Below are positions 1-8,388 of a stretch of DNA of 27,007 nt, one piece after another. Location: assembly GCA_965365445.1 (NCBI GenBank), contig CBDUBS010000034.1, positions 1 through 27,007 on the forward strand. Direction: 5' to 3'. Origin of the DNA: CBDUBS01 sp965365445. Lineage in GTDB: Bacteria > Bacteroidota > Rhodothermia > Rhodothermales > DASSAV01. Position 1 is the first letter of the stretch. Each line of letters begins with the position of its first letter. Below the pieces are notes generated by a model. It was given only the letters and a program-made list of their open reading frames with translations. It had not been told where the DNA came from and ran no database searches. The translations under genes were made by a program, and so were the position numbers.

Positions 1-1
1 G

Positions 2-832
2 CCGGACGAGGCCGGGCGCGACCTTCCGCCCGCCCCGGCCCCCGACTCGATCGATATGATGATCGCCCGGTTGCAGCGGGATAATTTCCCCGTCATCGAC
101 TACCACGTCCATCTCAAGGGCGGCATCACGCTCGATGAGGCGCTCGCCCAGTCCAGGCGGACGGGGATCAACTTCGGCATCGCCCCGAATTGCGGCCTCG
201 GCTTTCCGATAGAGAACGACGAAGGGATTTACGCCTTCCTCGACAGCATGAAGGGCAAACCCGTATTCCTCGGTATGCAGGCGGAAGGACGGGAGTGGAC
301 GACTCTGTTTTCGCCGGAAGCCGTCTCCCGGTTCGATTATGTGTTCACCGATGCGATGACCTTTACCGACGACGCGGGGAAGCGTATGCGCCTCTGGATA
401 CCGGAGGAAGTAGGGGTCATCGAGGACCCGCAGCGGTTCATGGATATGTACGTCGATCGCATCCTCGGGGTGCTGAACAACGAGCCGATCGACATTTATG
501 TAAACCCGACGTACCTGCCCGAGCAGATCGCGCCCGACTACGACCGGCTCTGGTCCGAACCGAGGATGAAAGCAGTCATCGACGCGGCGGTGCACAACGA
601 CGTAGCCATCGAGATCAACACCCGCTATCGCATTCCGGGGCTTCCCTTTTTGCGCCTGGCTAAAGAGGCCGGGGCGAAATTCTCCTGCGGCACGAACAAC
701 AAGGCCGAGGTGTTGAGCCGTTCGGAGTACTGCCTGGAGGTGATAGACGCGCTGGGGCTTACGGGAGAGGACATGTTTTCGCCCCGGCGGGAATCGAAGC
801 GGGCGGCTCCTTCCCTGGCGGGCGTCCGCTGA
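2..832 (+). CDS. PHP-like / amidohydrolase-like protein, 5' partial
   Basis: The first ATG is at 56, but the frame stays open without a stop back to the window edge, so the gene probably starts upstream, perhaps with a leader. Visible residues resemble a PHP-like TIM-barrel hydrolase: an early metal-binding DYHVH motif (HxH), then repeated beta-strand/helix units such as IDIYVNPTYLP and VAIEINTRYRI. The C-terminal block FSCGTNN stands where classical PHP proteins have GSDAH, so the usual last metal ligands are absent. The substrate is unknown. The gene ends 112 bases before speA on the same strand, with no visible terminator between them. Family assignment is from motif memory. The enzymatic role is uncertain, and the protein may use a reduced metal site. 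Confidence 0.7.
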   Translation, partial: PDEAGRDLPPAPAPDSIDMMIARLQRDNFPVIDYHVHLKGGITLDEALAQSRRTGINFGIAPNCGLGFPIENDEGIYAFLDSMKGKPVFLGMQAEGREWTTLFSPEAVSRFDYVFTDAMTFTDDAGKRMRLWIPEEVGVIEDPQRFMDMYVDRILGVLNNEPIDIYVNPTYLPEQIAPDYDRLWSEPRMKAVIDAAVHNDVAIEINTRYRIPGLPFLRLAKEAGAKFSCGTNNKAEVLSRSEYCLEVIDALGLTGEDMFSPRRESKRAAPSLAGVR

Positions 833-944
833 TGGGGCGGCGCACCCGAAACCTCGCCGCGTGTAGGGCGTAAGGCTTGCCGTTTGATTTTTCGCAGCGT
901 TCGTTCCCGGTGATGAACGCCTCAACCGCCAATCCGCACCACTG

Positions 945-2870
945 TTGCCCGAACGCACCCTTCAACACGGCCCCCCCACAGCCCCCGCCGAGGATCTGTA
1001 CTTCGTGCGCGCGTGGGGCAACGGCGTTTTCTCGATCAACGAGCGCGGCCACGCCGTCGTGCACCCGTGCCGCGACAGGGGCCCGTCCATCGACATCTAC
1101 CGCGTCGTTCGCAAGCTCAAGGAGCGCGGGCACCGTTTCCCGCTGCTGCTCCGGTTTCAGGATTTGCTGCAAACCAGCGTCGTCCGGCTCAACGAATCGT
1201 TCCGGAAGGCCGTTTCCGTTACCGGCTACCCCAACAGGTATCAGGGGGTGTTTCCCGTAAAAGTGAACCAGCTCCGGGAGGTCGTTGAGGAAATTCTGGA
1301 AGCGGGCCGCCCCTACGGGCACGGCCTGGAAGCCGGTTCCAAAACGGAGCTCACCGCGACGCTTCCTTACCTTACCTCCGACGACATGCTGCTCGTCGTC
1401 AACGGGAGCAAGGATGAGTCGATGATGCGGCTGATGCTATCCGGGCAGAAGCTCGGGAAAAACATCCTTCCCGTGCTGGAGCGGTACGATGAGTACGAAC
1501 AGTTCAGCCGCCTGGCCCACTCGATGGAAGTGAAAGAACGCTTCGGGGTGCGGGTGCGGCTATCCACGACCGGCGCGGGGCTCTGGTCGGAGTCGGGCGG
1601 CGAAAACTCGAAGTTCGGCATATCGCTGACCGAACTGCTCGCCCTGATCGACCGCCTGAAGCGGGAAGGGCGCACCGATGCCTTTCGCCTGTTGCACTTC
1701 CATCTGGGCAGCCAGATCGCCGACCTGGGCGCCGTGCGGCAGGCCGTCATGGAGGCGGGACGCTTGTATGTGGAATTGCACCGCAGGGGCATCGGGGTGC
1801 GGTACCTGGATATCGGCGGGGGCCTCGGCGTGAGTTATGAGGCCGGCAACAGCAGCGTGCCCGGCAGCATCAACTACACGCTCGATGAGTACACCCTCGC
1901 CGTCGTGCAAACGCTCGACGAGCTATGCGACCGTGAAGCCGTCCCGGCGCCCATCATCGTATCCGAGAGCGGGCGCGCCGTCACGGCCTTCCATTCGGTG
2001 CTCGTCCTGGAGGTCATCGGGGCGCGGGCCAAGGACGCCATCGAGGGCCACGACCTCCAGAACGGGCGGCAGGGTCTGACCGGCGCGTTGCATGAGCTGT
2101 ATGCCCGTTCGGAGGCGGTCCGCATGGAAGAACGTGTGGAGTTATTCCGGCAGGTAGAGGCGCTGCGGTCCCGCGTGGTGGACGCCTTCCGTCGCGGCGA
2201 GATGTCGCTTGAGGACAAAGCGCTGGCCGAACGGCTTTACTGGTCGATTTGCCGCAACCTGTACGACGGATATGAAGGGGAACCCATCCCGGAGGATTTC
2301 GCCGATCTGGAGGCGCAGTTGCTGGACCACTACCTCTGCAATTTCTCCGTTTTCCGGTCCATGAGCGATTACTGGGCCATCGGGCAGCGGTTTCCCATCA
2401 TGCCGCTCCACCGGCTGAACGAGCCGCCGGAGCGCCGGGCCAAACTGGTAGACCTCACGTGCGACTCGGACGGTCAGGTAGACGAGTTCGTAGCGCCGTC
2501 CGGCAACAAACGGTATCTGGAGCTGCACGACCTGCGCCCCGGCGAGCCGTACTACCTCGGCGTGTTCCTGACCGGAGCCTATCAGGACATCATGGGGGAT
2601 ATGCACAACCTGTTCGGCCGGGTTACCGAAGCGCACGTATACGCGGACGCGGACGAGCCGGATCAGTTCTACATCGAGAAGATCATTCCCGGTGCGACCA
2701 TCGAGGAGCAACTGGCCCTCGTACAGTACTTCCCGAACGACCTCGAACGGCGCATGGAAAACCTGATCGCCGAAAAAGTACGCGCGGGGCGGCTCCGCCC
2801 GAAAGAAGGGGTGCGGCTGCTGGAGCAGTATCGCAGGTCGTTTGCCGAAACGACGTACCTCCATACGTAG
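945..2870 (+). CDS. speA: Biosynthetic arginine decarboxylase (SpeA)
   Basis: Decarboxylates arginine to agmatine, the first step of the agmatine route to putrescine and spermidine, in the cytoplasm or periplasm. The 641-residue length matches the large PLP fold-III SpeA family. Visible motifs are the PLP lysine in FPVKVNQ (about K106), HFHLGSQ (about 251-257), the glycine-rich phosphate loop DIGGGLGV (about 286-293), SESGRAV (about 339) and the CDSDG active-site motif (about 506-510). The start is the weak point: the frame is open back to 888 but has no ATG or GTG before the conserved FVRAWGNG. The TTG at 945 is therefore chosen, giving a normal short N-terminus. An ATG at 913 lies in another frame. 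No other polyamine gene is in the window. Confidence 0.95.
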   Translation: MPERTLQHGPPTAPAEDLYFVRAWGNGVFSINERGHAVVHPCRDRGPSIDIYRVVRKLKERGHRFPLLLRFQDLLQTSVVRLNESFRKAVSVTGYPNRYQGVFPVKVNQLREVVEEILEAGRPYGHGLEAGSKTELTATLPYLTSDDMLLVVNGSKDESMMRLMLSGQKLGKNILPVLERYDEYEQFSRLAHSMEVKERFGVRVRLSTTGAGLWSESGGENSKFGISLTELLALIDRLKREGRTDAFRLLHFHLGSQIADLGAVRQAVMEAGRLYVELHRRGIGVRYLDIGGGLGVSYEAGNSSVPGSINYTLDEYTLAVVQTLDELCDREAVPAPIIVSESGRAVTAFHSVLVLEVIGARAKDAIEGHDLQNGRQGLTGALHELYARSEAVRMEERVELFRQVEALRSRVVDAFRRGEMSLEDKALAERLYWSICRNLYDGYEGEPIPEDFADLEAQLLDHYLCNFSVFRSMSDYWAIGQRFPIMPLHRLNEPPERRAKLVDLTCDSDGQVDEFVAPSGNKRYLELHDLRPGEPYYLGVFLTGAYQDIMGDMHNLFGRVTEAHVYADADEPDQFYIEKIIPGATIEEQLALVQYFPNDLERRMENLIAEKVRAGRLRPKEGVRLLEQYRRSFAETTYLHT

Positions 2871-3007
2871 GGCCGGACCTGATCCGCCTGTTCATTACGC
2901 CGGGCCGATCTCAATAAACACACATCGTTACGTTTACCCGGCAACCTGGGGGCTTATCCAAACTAAATAAAGGTATAGGCACTCACGAGACGTAACGGTT
3001 TTGCCCC

Positions 3008-3343
3008 ATGCCCAGAAGCCGCCTTTATGGTTTCATTTTCATAGCCGCAGCCCTGTTGGTCCTGGGGCTGGTATACAGCCACCGGGGCCGTACACTTTCC
3101 CATCGGAGCATCCAGTTCCAGCGGGGAGAGATCCCGGCCAGTTCGAAAAAGTGGCACGTAGCGCGTATGCCGGCCGACGGAGAGGTTACGGTACGTCGGG
3201 AGGCGTCCGGCTACCTGGCGCCGTGTCCGTGTGGGCTGCCGAACCGGGTGCTCGTGTTCCATCGGTACCCGGCGGGGGCGTGGCTTTCCGAGCGGCATTG
3301 CCAGTCGCATGGCCCCCGGTTTGGTCGGCTGACGCCTGCCTGA
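3008..3343 (+). CDS. Hypothetical small membrane-anchored protein
   Basis: An unrecognised 111-residue frame starting at ATG 3008. Residues 6-24 form a hydrophobic segment (FIFIAAALLVLGLVY) after a basic start, fitting a signal anchor with the rest outside the cytoplasm. Residues 72-76 read PCPCG, and further histidines and a cysteine (H85, H97, C98, H101) could bind metal, but this is speculation. It lies after speA (137-bp gap) and converges on the CYTH gene with a 47-bp gap. The late residues look low in complexity, so the gene is plausible rather than certain. Confidence 0.45.
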   Translation: MPRSRLYGFIFIAAALLVLGLVYSHRGRTLSHRSIQFQRGEIPASSKKWHVARMPADGEVTVRREASGYLAPCPCGLPNRVLVFHRYPAGAWLSERHCQSHGPRFGRLTPA

Positions 3344-3390
3344 GCCGGTTCCGGCGGGAGGAGAACGGGAGGCGCGGCAGCCGGGCGGCC

Positions 3391-3912
3391 TTACGGGGTC
3401 AGGCCCAGCAGGAGGTCGCTGTAGGAGGAAGCCACGAGATCGCCGGGGTCGATGCCGAAAAGGTGCAGGTATTCCCGGCACTGGCGGCGCAGCGTTTCGG
3501 GATCGGATGTTTCGTCTGTGCCGACGGCCTCGATTTCGACGAACGCGCCGAGGGAGTGGACCACGTCCAGGTGAACCTTGACGTTATCGACGAAATAGAT
3601 CCGACGCCGCTTTTCCACGACTACGAGAATGCCGAGCGCCTGTGTCAGCACCGAACGTAGTTCAGCGGGGTCGGCTGCCTCGCAGCGGGTGACGTCCGAT
3701 TGCCGGACGGAGGCGGAATCGGGCCGGACGTAGTGGATCAGGGCCTGTTCGATAGGACCGGAGCGCAGCTTCAGCCGCCCGTGGGGGACCTTGAAATACG
3801 TATCGACCTGGTGGTCCTCCCCGACGAACCGGGCGGCCCGTTCGTGGAGCCTCTCCAGGATGGGCGTAAAGTCCCGGCAGCGTGCCTTGATTTCGATGTT
3901 GATGTGTTTCAT
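3391..3912 (-). CDS. CYTH-domain protein (class IV adenylate cyclase / thiamine-triphosphatase-like)
   Basis: A 173-residue protein with the CYTH (triphosphate tunnel) layout. The N-terminal strand reads NIEIKAR, so the diagnostic ExExK signature is present as NxExK, with Asn at the first Glu position, as in many CyaB-like proteins. Later come DTYFKVPHGRLKLR (the conserved basic KLR strand), the basic VEKRRRIYFVDNVKVHLD and the acidic strand GAFVEIEAVG, which contribute tunnel residues. Members hydrolyse or cyclise triphosphates (CyaB, ThTPase, inorganic triphosphatase); the substrate cannot be read from sequence. It has its own ATG, transcribes away from cdaA, and its upstream spacer holds only a doubtful small frame. 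Soluble, with no signal peptide. Confidence 0.85.
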   Translation of the reverse strand: MKHINIEIKARCRDFTPILERLHERAARFVGEDHQVDTYFKVPHGRLKLRSGPIEQALIHYVRPDSASVRQSDVTRCEAADPAELRSVLTQALGILVVVEKRRRIYFVDNVKVHLDVVHSLGAFVEIEAVGTDETSDPETLRRQCREYLHLFGIDPGDLVASSYSDLLLGLTP

Positions 3913-4015
3913 GCGGACCGGGGCAATCGTTAGAACAATGAAACATCCCTACAGAATCCTCTCCGGATGAGCGCAGATACAAGATAGCAGACGGTAAACT
4001 GAATGGTACGGAGTG

Positions 4016-4276
4016 ATGCTGGAACTTCTGATCATGTTTGTGGGGGTGGCGCCATTCATCGCCGGGATACTTGCCATACGGAGGCTGCGTAAGGGGAAGG
4101 ATACGGGCTCGGACGACCCGCCGCCGCCGCCGGAGCCTCAGCCGCCCCTGCCGGTGCTCCCTTCCTCGCCGGAGGTGCGCCGGAGCAGGAGAGGCAGGCC
4201 GGTTTGCACCGACAGAGGGGCCGTGCGTCCTTCGCGGGTGGCCTCGCCCGCGTGGAGCCATCGGGTCCGGTGTTAA
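4016..4276 (+). CDS. Possible small membrane protein with proline-rich tail
   Basis: An 86-residue frame from ATG 4016, preceded closely by GGAG. It begins with one transmembrane helix (residues 2-21, LELLIMFVGVAPFIAGILAI), then a basic cluster RRLRKGK, an acidic DD and a run of prolines (about 35-51). That design is typical of small membrane proteins. The last 30 or so residues look like unselected GC-rich translation, so the true end may differ or the frame may be decaying. It shows no similarity I can name. It sits alone in a 640-bp space between the divergent CYTH and diadenylate cyclase genes. Confidence 0.35.
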   Translation: MLELLIMFVGVAPFIAGILAIRRLRKGKDTGSDDPPPPPEPQPPLPVLPSSPEVRRSRRGRPVCTDRGAVRPSRVASPAWSHRVRC

Positions 4277-4556
4277 CCGCAGGCGCTCCCCGTTACACGT
4301 CATCACCTCCCCTATTACCTCCACCTGCACGCCGCTTCATGGGAGATGCCCGAGGAGGGCTCTTCTCAGGGGTAATCCATGGCTTCGGAGATTACGACCG
4401 GGGGCCTGTCTCGCCCGGTGTGACGCATCCGGGTGAACGGTCCGGGAGCATCCGAGGCGGCGGCGCGTTGGAGCCGGAAGCGGTTGCGAAGCCGATCGGA
4501 GACCATACTTTTTTAACAGCCTCAGGCGGCGCTCGCTACGACCGCAACGCACGGGT
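4277..4556. other. Intergenic space upstream of the diadenylate cyclase
   Basis: No convincing gene, RNA or repeat is visible. The last 60 bases before ATG 4557 include an ACTTTTTTAAC stretch (4507-4517) in otherwise GC-rich DNA, which could belong to the cdaA promoter or leader. No riboswitch fold was recognised by eye. Confidence 0.4.
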
Positions 4557-6044
4557 ATGATTGCAGAAATCGAAGCTGTTCTGGCAGGCCTTATGCCCAA
4601 CCTGCGTATTGCCGACATCCTGGATGTGCTGCTCGTTTCTTTTCTGCTCTTCCTCGTGGTTACCTGGATACGGGACAGCACCTCGCGCAGCGCAACCCGA
4701 CGGATGCTGGTGGCCGTCGGGTTCTTTGTAACGGTATACATACTGGCCCATCTTTTCCAGATGTATCTGTTCGAGAAGGTCATTCAGGTTTTGCTCCTCA
4801 TTGCGCTGGTTTCGGTCATCGTGGTGTTTCAGGCCGATATCCGCCGCATGTTGGACCGGGCCGGCGCCTGGCAGCCGTTCAGGCCGGCTCGGGCGGCGCC
4901 GCCGACCAACCGGGTGGTCGATCTGATAACGGAGGCGGTAAACAAACTCGCCGAGGACTGCACGGGGGCGCTCATCGTCGTGCGCGGGCGCGATCCGTGG
5001 GACCAGCACGTACAGGGAGGGGTGCCCCTGGACGGGCGCGTCAGTCAGCCGCTGCTCTACAGCATATTCGACACGGAAACGCCGGGGCACGACGGAGCCG
5101 TACTGATTGAAGGGGACCGCGTAAGCCGCTTCGCCGCCCATCTGCCGCTTGCCTCGAACCTGCCGGCCGTAAGCAAATACGGGGGCACCCGCCACGCGGC
5201 GGCGCTGGGCCTGGCCGAGGTCACGGATGCGTTCGTGATCGTCGTGTCCGAGGAGCGCGGAACGATCAGTGTGGCCGAAAAAGGGGTGCTGTCGGAAATG
5301 GAATCGGCCTCGGAGCTGAAGGGCCGGCTGGACCGCTTCTGGCGGCGGTACTACAACCCCACCGAGAAGCAGCAAGCCATGTGGCTGAGCCGGCGCACCC
5401 TGCAAAACGCGACCGTGGCGGTCGTGATGAGCGTAACGCTGTGGCTCATGTTCGCGTACAGCCCCAACACGGTGCTCCGAACGATCGAGGCCCCCATCGA
5501 ATTCCGTAACCTGCCCCCCGACTGGGAGCTGGTCGAACAGGGAGCGCTGGGGGTGCAGGTAACGCTCGAAGGATCGGAACAGGCCATTCGCGGCATCGAT
5601 CCGTCGCAGGTCGCCATTACGCTGAACGCCTCGGAGCCGGAAAACGGGGTGAACACCTACACCATCGACCGGAGCGACCTGAACCTGCCCTCCAACATCT
5701 CCATCGAGCGCATCGAGCCGAATCAGGTTACGGTTACGGCCCGTCCGCTGAAGTCGGTTACCGTTCCCGTAGATGTGCGGTTTACGGGGGCGCTGCCGGA
5801 CTCCGTGGAACTGGTCGAAGTGCGCGCCGAGCCGGATTCGGTAACATTGCTTATCCCGGAAACCGCTCGCGCTCCACGCAAGGCGGATACCGAAATCATC
5901 GACCTCGGGCGGCTGCCCGCGAACGGACGGGTGCGCAGCCGCATCGTTCTCCGCTCGACATTCCGCATGGACTCGCAGGATGTCAACGAAATAACCATTC
6001 AGTTCGTGACGCGCCTGCGTTCAGCGAACGGCCGGAACAGGTAA
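4557..6044 (+). CDS. cdaA: Membrane diadenylate cyclase fused to YbbR domains (CdaA-CdaR fusion)
   Basis: Makes cyclic di-AMP from two ATP. Residues about 20-38, 50-66 and 75-92 are three N-terminal transmembrane helices. Residues about 118-245 are the DAC domain, with the DGA catalytic motif at 179-181 (PGHDGAV) and GTRH at 210-213. The second arginine of the usual RHR motif is alanine here (RHA). After a linker there is a fourth helix (about 285-302) and then a C-terminal portion of beta-rich YbbR-like repeats (about 310-485), expected outside the membrane. In Firmicutes the cyclase CdaA and its YbbR regulator CdaR are separate neighbouring genes; here they form one 495-residue chain. The 3' end overlaps the convergent mtaB gene by 24 bp. 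Confidence 0.88.
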   Translation: MIAEIEAVLAGLMPNLRIADILDVLLVSFLLFLVVTWIRDSTSRSATRRMLVAVGFFVTVYILAHLFQMYLFEKVIQVLLLIALVSVIVVFQADIRRMLDRAGAWQPFRPARAAPPTNRVVDLITEAVNKLAEDCTGALIVVRGRDPWDQHVQGGVPLDGRVSQPLLYSIFDTETPGHDGAVLIEGDRVSRFAAHLPLASNLPAVSKYGGTRHAAALGLAEVTDAFVIVVSEERGTISVAEKGVLSEMESASELKGRLDRFWRRYYNPTEKQQAMWLSRRTLQNATVAVVMSVTLWLMFAYSPNTVLRTIEAPIEFRNLPPDWELVEQGALGVQVTLEGSEQAIRGIDPSQVAITLNASEPENGVNTYTIDRSDLNLPSNISIERIEPNQVTVTARPLKSVTVPVDVRFTGALPDSVELVEVRAEPDSVTLLIPETARAPRKADTEIIDLGRLPANGRVRSRIVLRSTFRMDSQDVNEITIQFVTRLRSANGRNR

Positions 6045-7370
6045 ACCTGTCCGGATTACGGGAAGCAGGAGATCGGAAACATCCAGGGCGTCATCGGCGC
6101 CGAAATCTCCCAGCGTCACCTCCTCGATGACGCCGACGCGGTCCGGATCGTGCGGCCGGGCCACCCGGATGTAGTTGTCCGTAAACCCGAACATGCGTCC
6201 GTTTTTGACCGAACCTTCCCAGAGCACCGGGCGAACGGAATGCCGGTTGGCCGCATAAAACCGCCGCCGTTGCTTCTCGGATACGAAATGCAGCACCCGG
6301 TTGCGCCGGGAGCGTTCGGCGGCGGGTACGGCCCGGACCTCCCCCTCCTCGATGTGCCGGACCGCGGCGGTATCGGGCCGCTCGGAATACGTAAATACGT
6401 GTAGATACGCCAGCGGCAGGCTCTCCACGAAATCGACGGTGGTTTGAAAGCGCTCGGCGGTTTAGTAGGGGGCGCCCACGATAACATCCGCCCCGATGCA
6501 CGCATCGGGCATGGCCCGGCAGGCCGTTTCCACCCGATCCGCAAACAGGGAGCGGCGGTACCTCCGGCGCATTTTCCCCAGCACGTAATCGTCGCCGCTC
6601 TGCAACGGGATGTGCAGGTGCGGCATGAAGCGCACCGAGCCGGCGACGAAATCGATGACGGCATCCGTAAGCAGGTTCGGCTCGATCGAGGAAATGCGGT
6701 ACCGCTCGATGCCCTCCACCCGTTCGAGGCGCTTCAGCAATCCGAGGAACGTCTCCCCGCGTTCCTGACCGAAAAGCCCGATGTTGACTCCGCTCAGGAC
6801 GATTTCCCTGAAGCCTGCTTCCGCGATTTCCTGCGCCTGCCGCACGATATCCGGGATGGGGGCGGAGCGGCTCCGGCCCCGGGCAAGCGGAATGGTGCAG
6901 AACGAGCAGGTATAGTCGCACCCGTCCTGCACCTTCAGAAAGGCCCGCGTCCGGTCGCTTGCGGCATAGGCTGCGCCGTATCCCTCCGCCTCGTCGATGC
7001 ACGATACGGAAACCTGGGTTTTTTCCTGCTTTACGAAGGCATCCACCAGCGCGAACAGGTGGAACTTCTCCTGCATCCCGAAAACCACGTCCACCCCCGG
7101 AATCCCGGCGATCTGCTCGGGGCGCAGCTGCGCATAGCATCCGGTAACCGCCACGAACGTATCCGGCTTCTTCCGCAAGATCCTCCGGATTACCTGCCTG
7201 CATTTTCGTTCGGCCTCCTCCGTGACGGTGCAGGTATTGATGACGGTTACGTCCGCCGGGCTGCCGAACGGCACCACCTCGAAACGGCGTTGCTGGAAGT
7301 CGCGCGAAATGGTCGTCGTTTCCGCATAGTTGAGTTTGCAACCCAACGTGTAAAACGAAACGGTCGGCAT
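6021..7370 (-). pseudogene. mtaB: tRNA t6A37 methylthiotransferase MtaB, interrupted by an in-frame stop
   Basis: A radical-SAM enzyme that turns t6A37 into ms2t6A in ANN-decoding tRNAs. The N-terminal UPF0004 cysteines are C11, C47 and C78, and the radical-SAM CxxxCxxC is C151/C155/C158 (CDYTCSFC). After residue 302 the codon on the minus strand at 6462-6464 is TAA. The same frame then continues open for 146 residues with clear homology: TAERFQTTVDFVESLP, HVFTYSERPDT, and a TRAM-like C-terminus ending at 6021. The full length of 449 codons is normal for MtaB. The stop sits in the conserved GFPGET segment, which here reads GAPY-stop-T, so three of six positions are altered with no length change. 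It could be a true nonsense mutation or a sequence error. ATG start at 7370. Confidence 0.85.
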
Positions 7371-7627
7371 GGAAGTAAAAGGTTGCTGGAACGGGCAAAG
7401 TAGGCCGATTTACCCGGCCCGCCGGCAGAGAAATTGACGGGGCGGCAGCACGGCAGCTTCCGGCTTCATATCTTTCGGCGGACAGGGCAGGCAGGTACTG
7501 TCCACCGGGCATGAAAATCCGGGCGGATCGGTTGTTCCGGCGGTACGGGTATTTTCGCCTCGTATTCTATCAACAGCCGTTTGCGGCCTTCCCGTGTCGC
7601 CCGCCCTTCGCTAATACTGGACGCACC
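7371..7627. promoter_or_regulatory. Divergent spacer between mtaB and psd
   Basis: This 257-bp stretch separates two genes read in opposite directions, so it should hold both promoters. No consensus promoter could be named with confidence. If the upstream in-frame ATG at 7511 were used instead, part of it would encode an extra, poorly conserved N-terminus of psd. Confidence 0.35.
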
Positions 7628-8305
7628 GTGATTGCAAAAGAGGGGTACCCCATAATCGCCGTTACACTGCTTGTGGCGCTCGCGGTTGCCGGGATTTCCA
7701 TGGTGGTGGACGGATTCTGGCGGGTGCTGCTCGTAGGGGCCTCCGTGGTGCTGGTCGGGTTCGTGCTGTACTTCTTCCGGGACCCCCGGCGTGTCCCTCC
7801 CGAGGAAGCCGGTCTGGGCCGGCTGGTGCTCGCTCCGGCGGACGGCAAGATCGTCGTGGTCGGGGAAGTGCACGAGCCGCTCTATCTAAAAACCGCAGCC
7901 CGGCAGGTTTCCATATTCCTTTCGCCGCTCAATGTACACGTCAACCGCGTTCCCGCCCGGGGCGTCATCGAGTACGAGCGGTACGTACCCGGTGAGTACC
8001 TCGTAGCGTGGCACCCCAAAGCCAGCGAGAAAAACGAGCGGTCCGAAATCGGGCTCCGCCACCCGCTGGGTTACCGGATCCTGTTCAAGCAAATCGCCGG
8101 CGCCGTGGCCCGGCGTATCGTTTACTATCTGAAAACAGGTCAGGAGGTGGAAGCGGGAGACCGGTTCGGAATCGTCAAATTCGGTTCGCGTATGGATATC
8201 ATCATGCCGCTGGAGTTTAGCGTCGAGGTAGCCGTCGGCGACCGGGTTTCCGCCGGGTTAAGCATACTGGCGCGCATCCCCGAACCGTCCCCAGAACCAA
8301 CCTGA
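7628..8305 (+). CDS. psd: Phosphatidylserine decarboxylase (short, archaeal-type)
   Basis: Converts phosphatidylserine to phosphatidylethanolamine at the inner membrane. From GTG 7628 (VIAKEGYP...) the protein has 225 residues, normal for the short Psd class. An in-frame ATG at 7511 would add 39 residues that look unlike the family. Residues about 9-50 are hydrophobic and give one or two membrane helices ending in FFRDP, typical of this class. The catalytic Asp/His motifs are APADG (about D72) and LNVHVNR (about H104). The self-cleavage and pyruvoyl-forming site is FGS (G186/S187) in VKFGSRMDI. It is followed 83 bp later by pssA, the preceding pathway step, so the two probably share a transcript. 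Confidence 0.93.
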   Translation: MIAKEGYPIIAVTLLVALAVAGISMVVDGFWRVLLVGASVVLVGFVLYFFRDPRRVPPEEAGLGRLVLAPADGKIVVVGEVHEPLYLKTAARQVSIFLSPLNVHVNRVPARGVIEYERYVPGEYLVAWHPKASEKNERSEIGLRHPLGYRILFKQIAGAVARRIVYYLKTGQEVEAGDRFGIVKFGSRMDIIMPLEFSVEVAVGDRVSAGLSILARIPEPSPEPT

Positions 8306-8388
8306 TCCGCATTCCCGACGATGCTTCCCGGCCCGGTTGACAGGGGCGGAAGTATGGCCGGGCGTACCGAGTGCACAAGGGGTCCGAT

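Noticed and set aside
6091..7512. Long open frame opposite or offset to mtaB (473 codons)
   Set aside because: Same strand as mtaB but in another frame. Its translation is Arg/Gly/Ala-rich with no motifs, while the mtaB frame has clear radical-SAM cysteines. GC-rich shadow.
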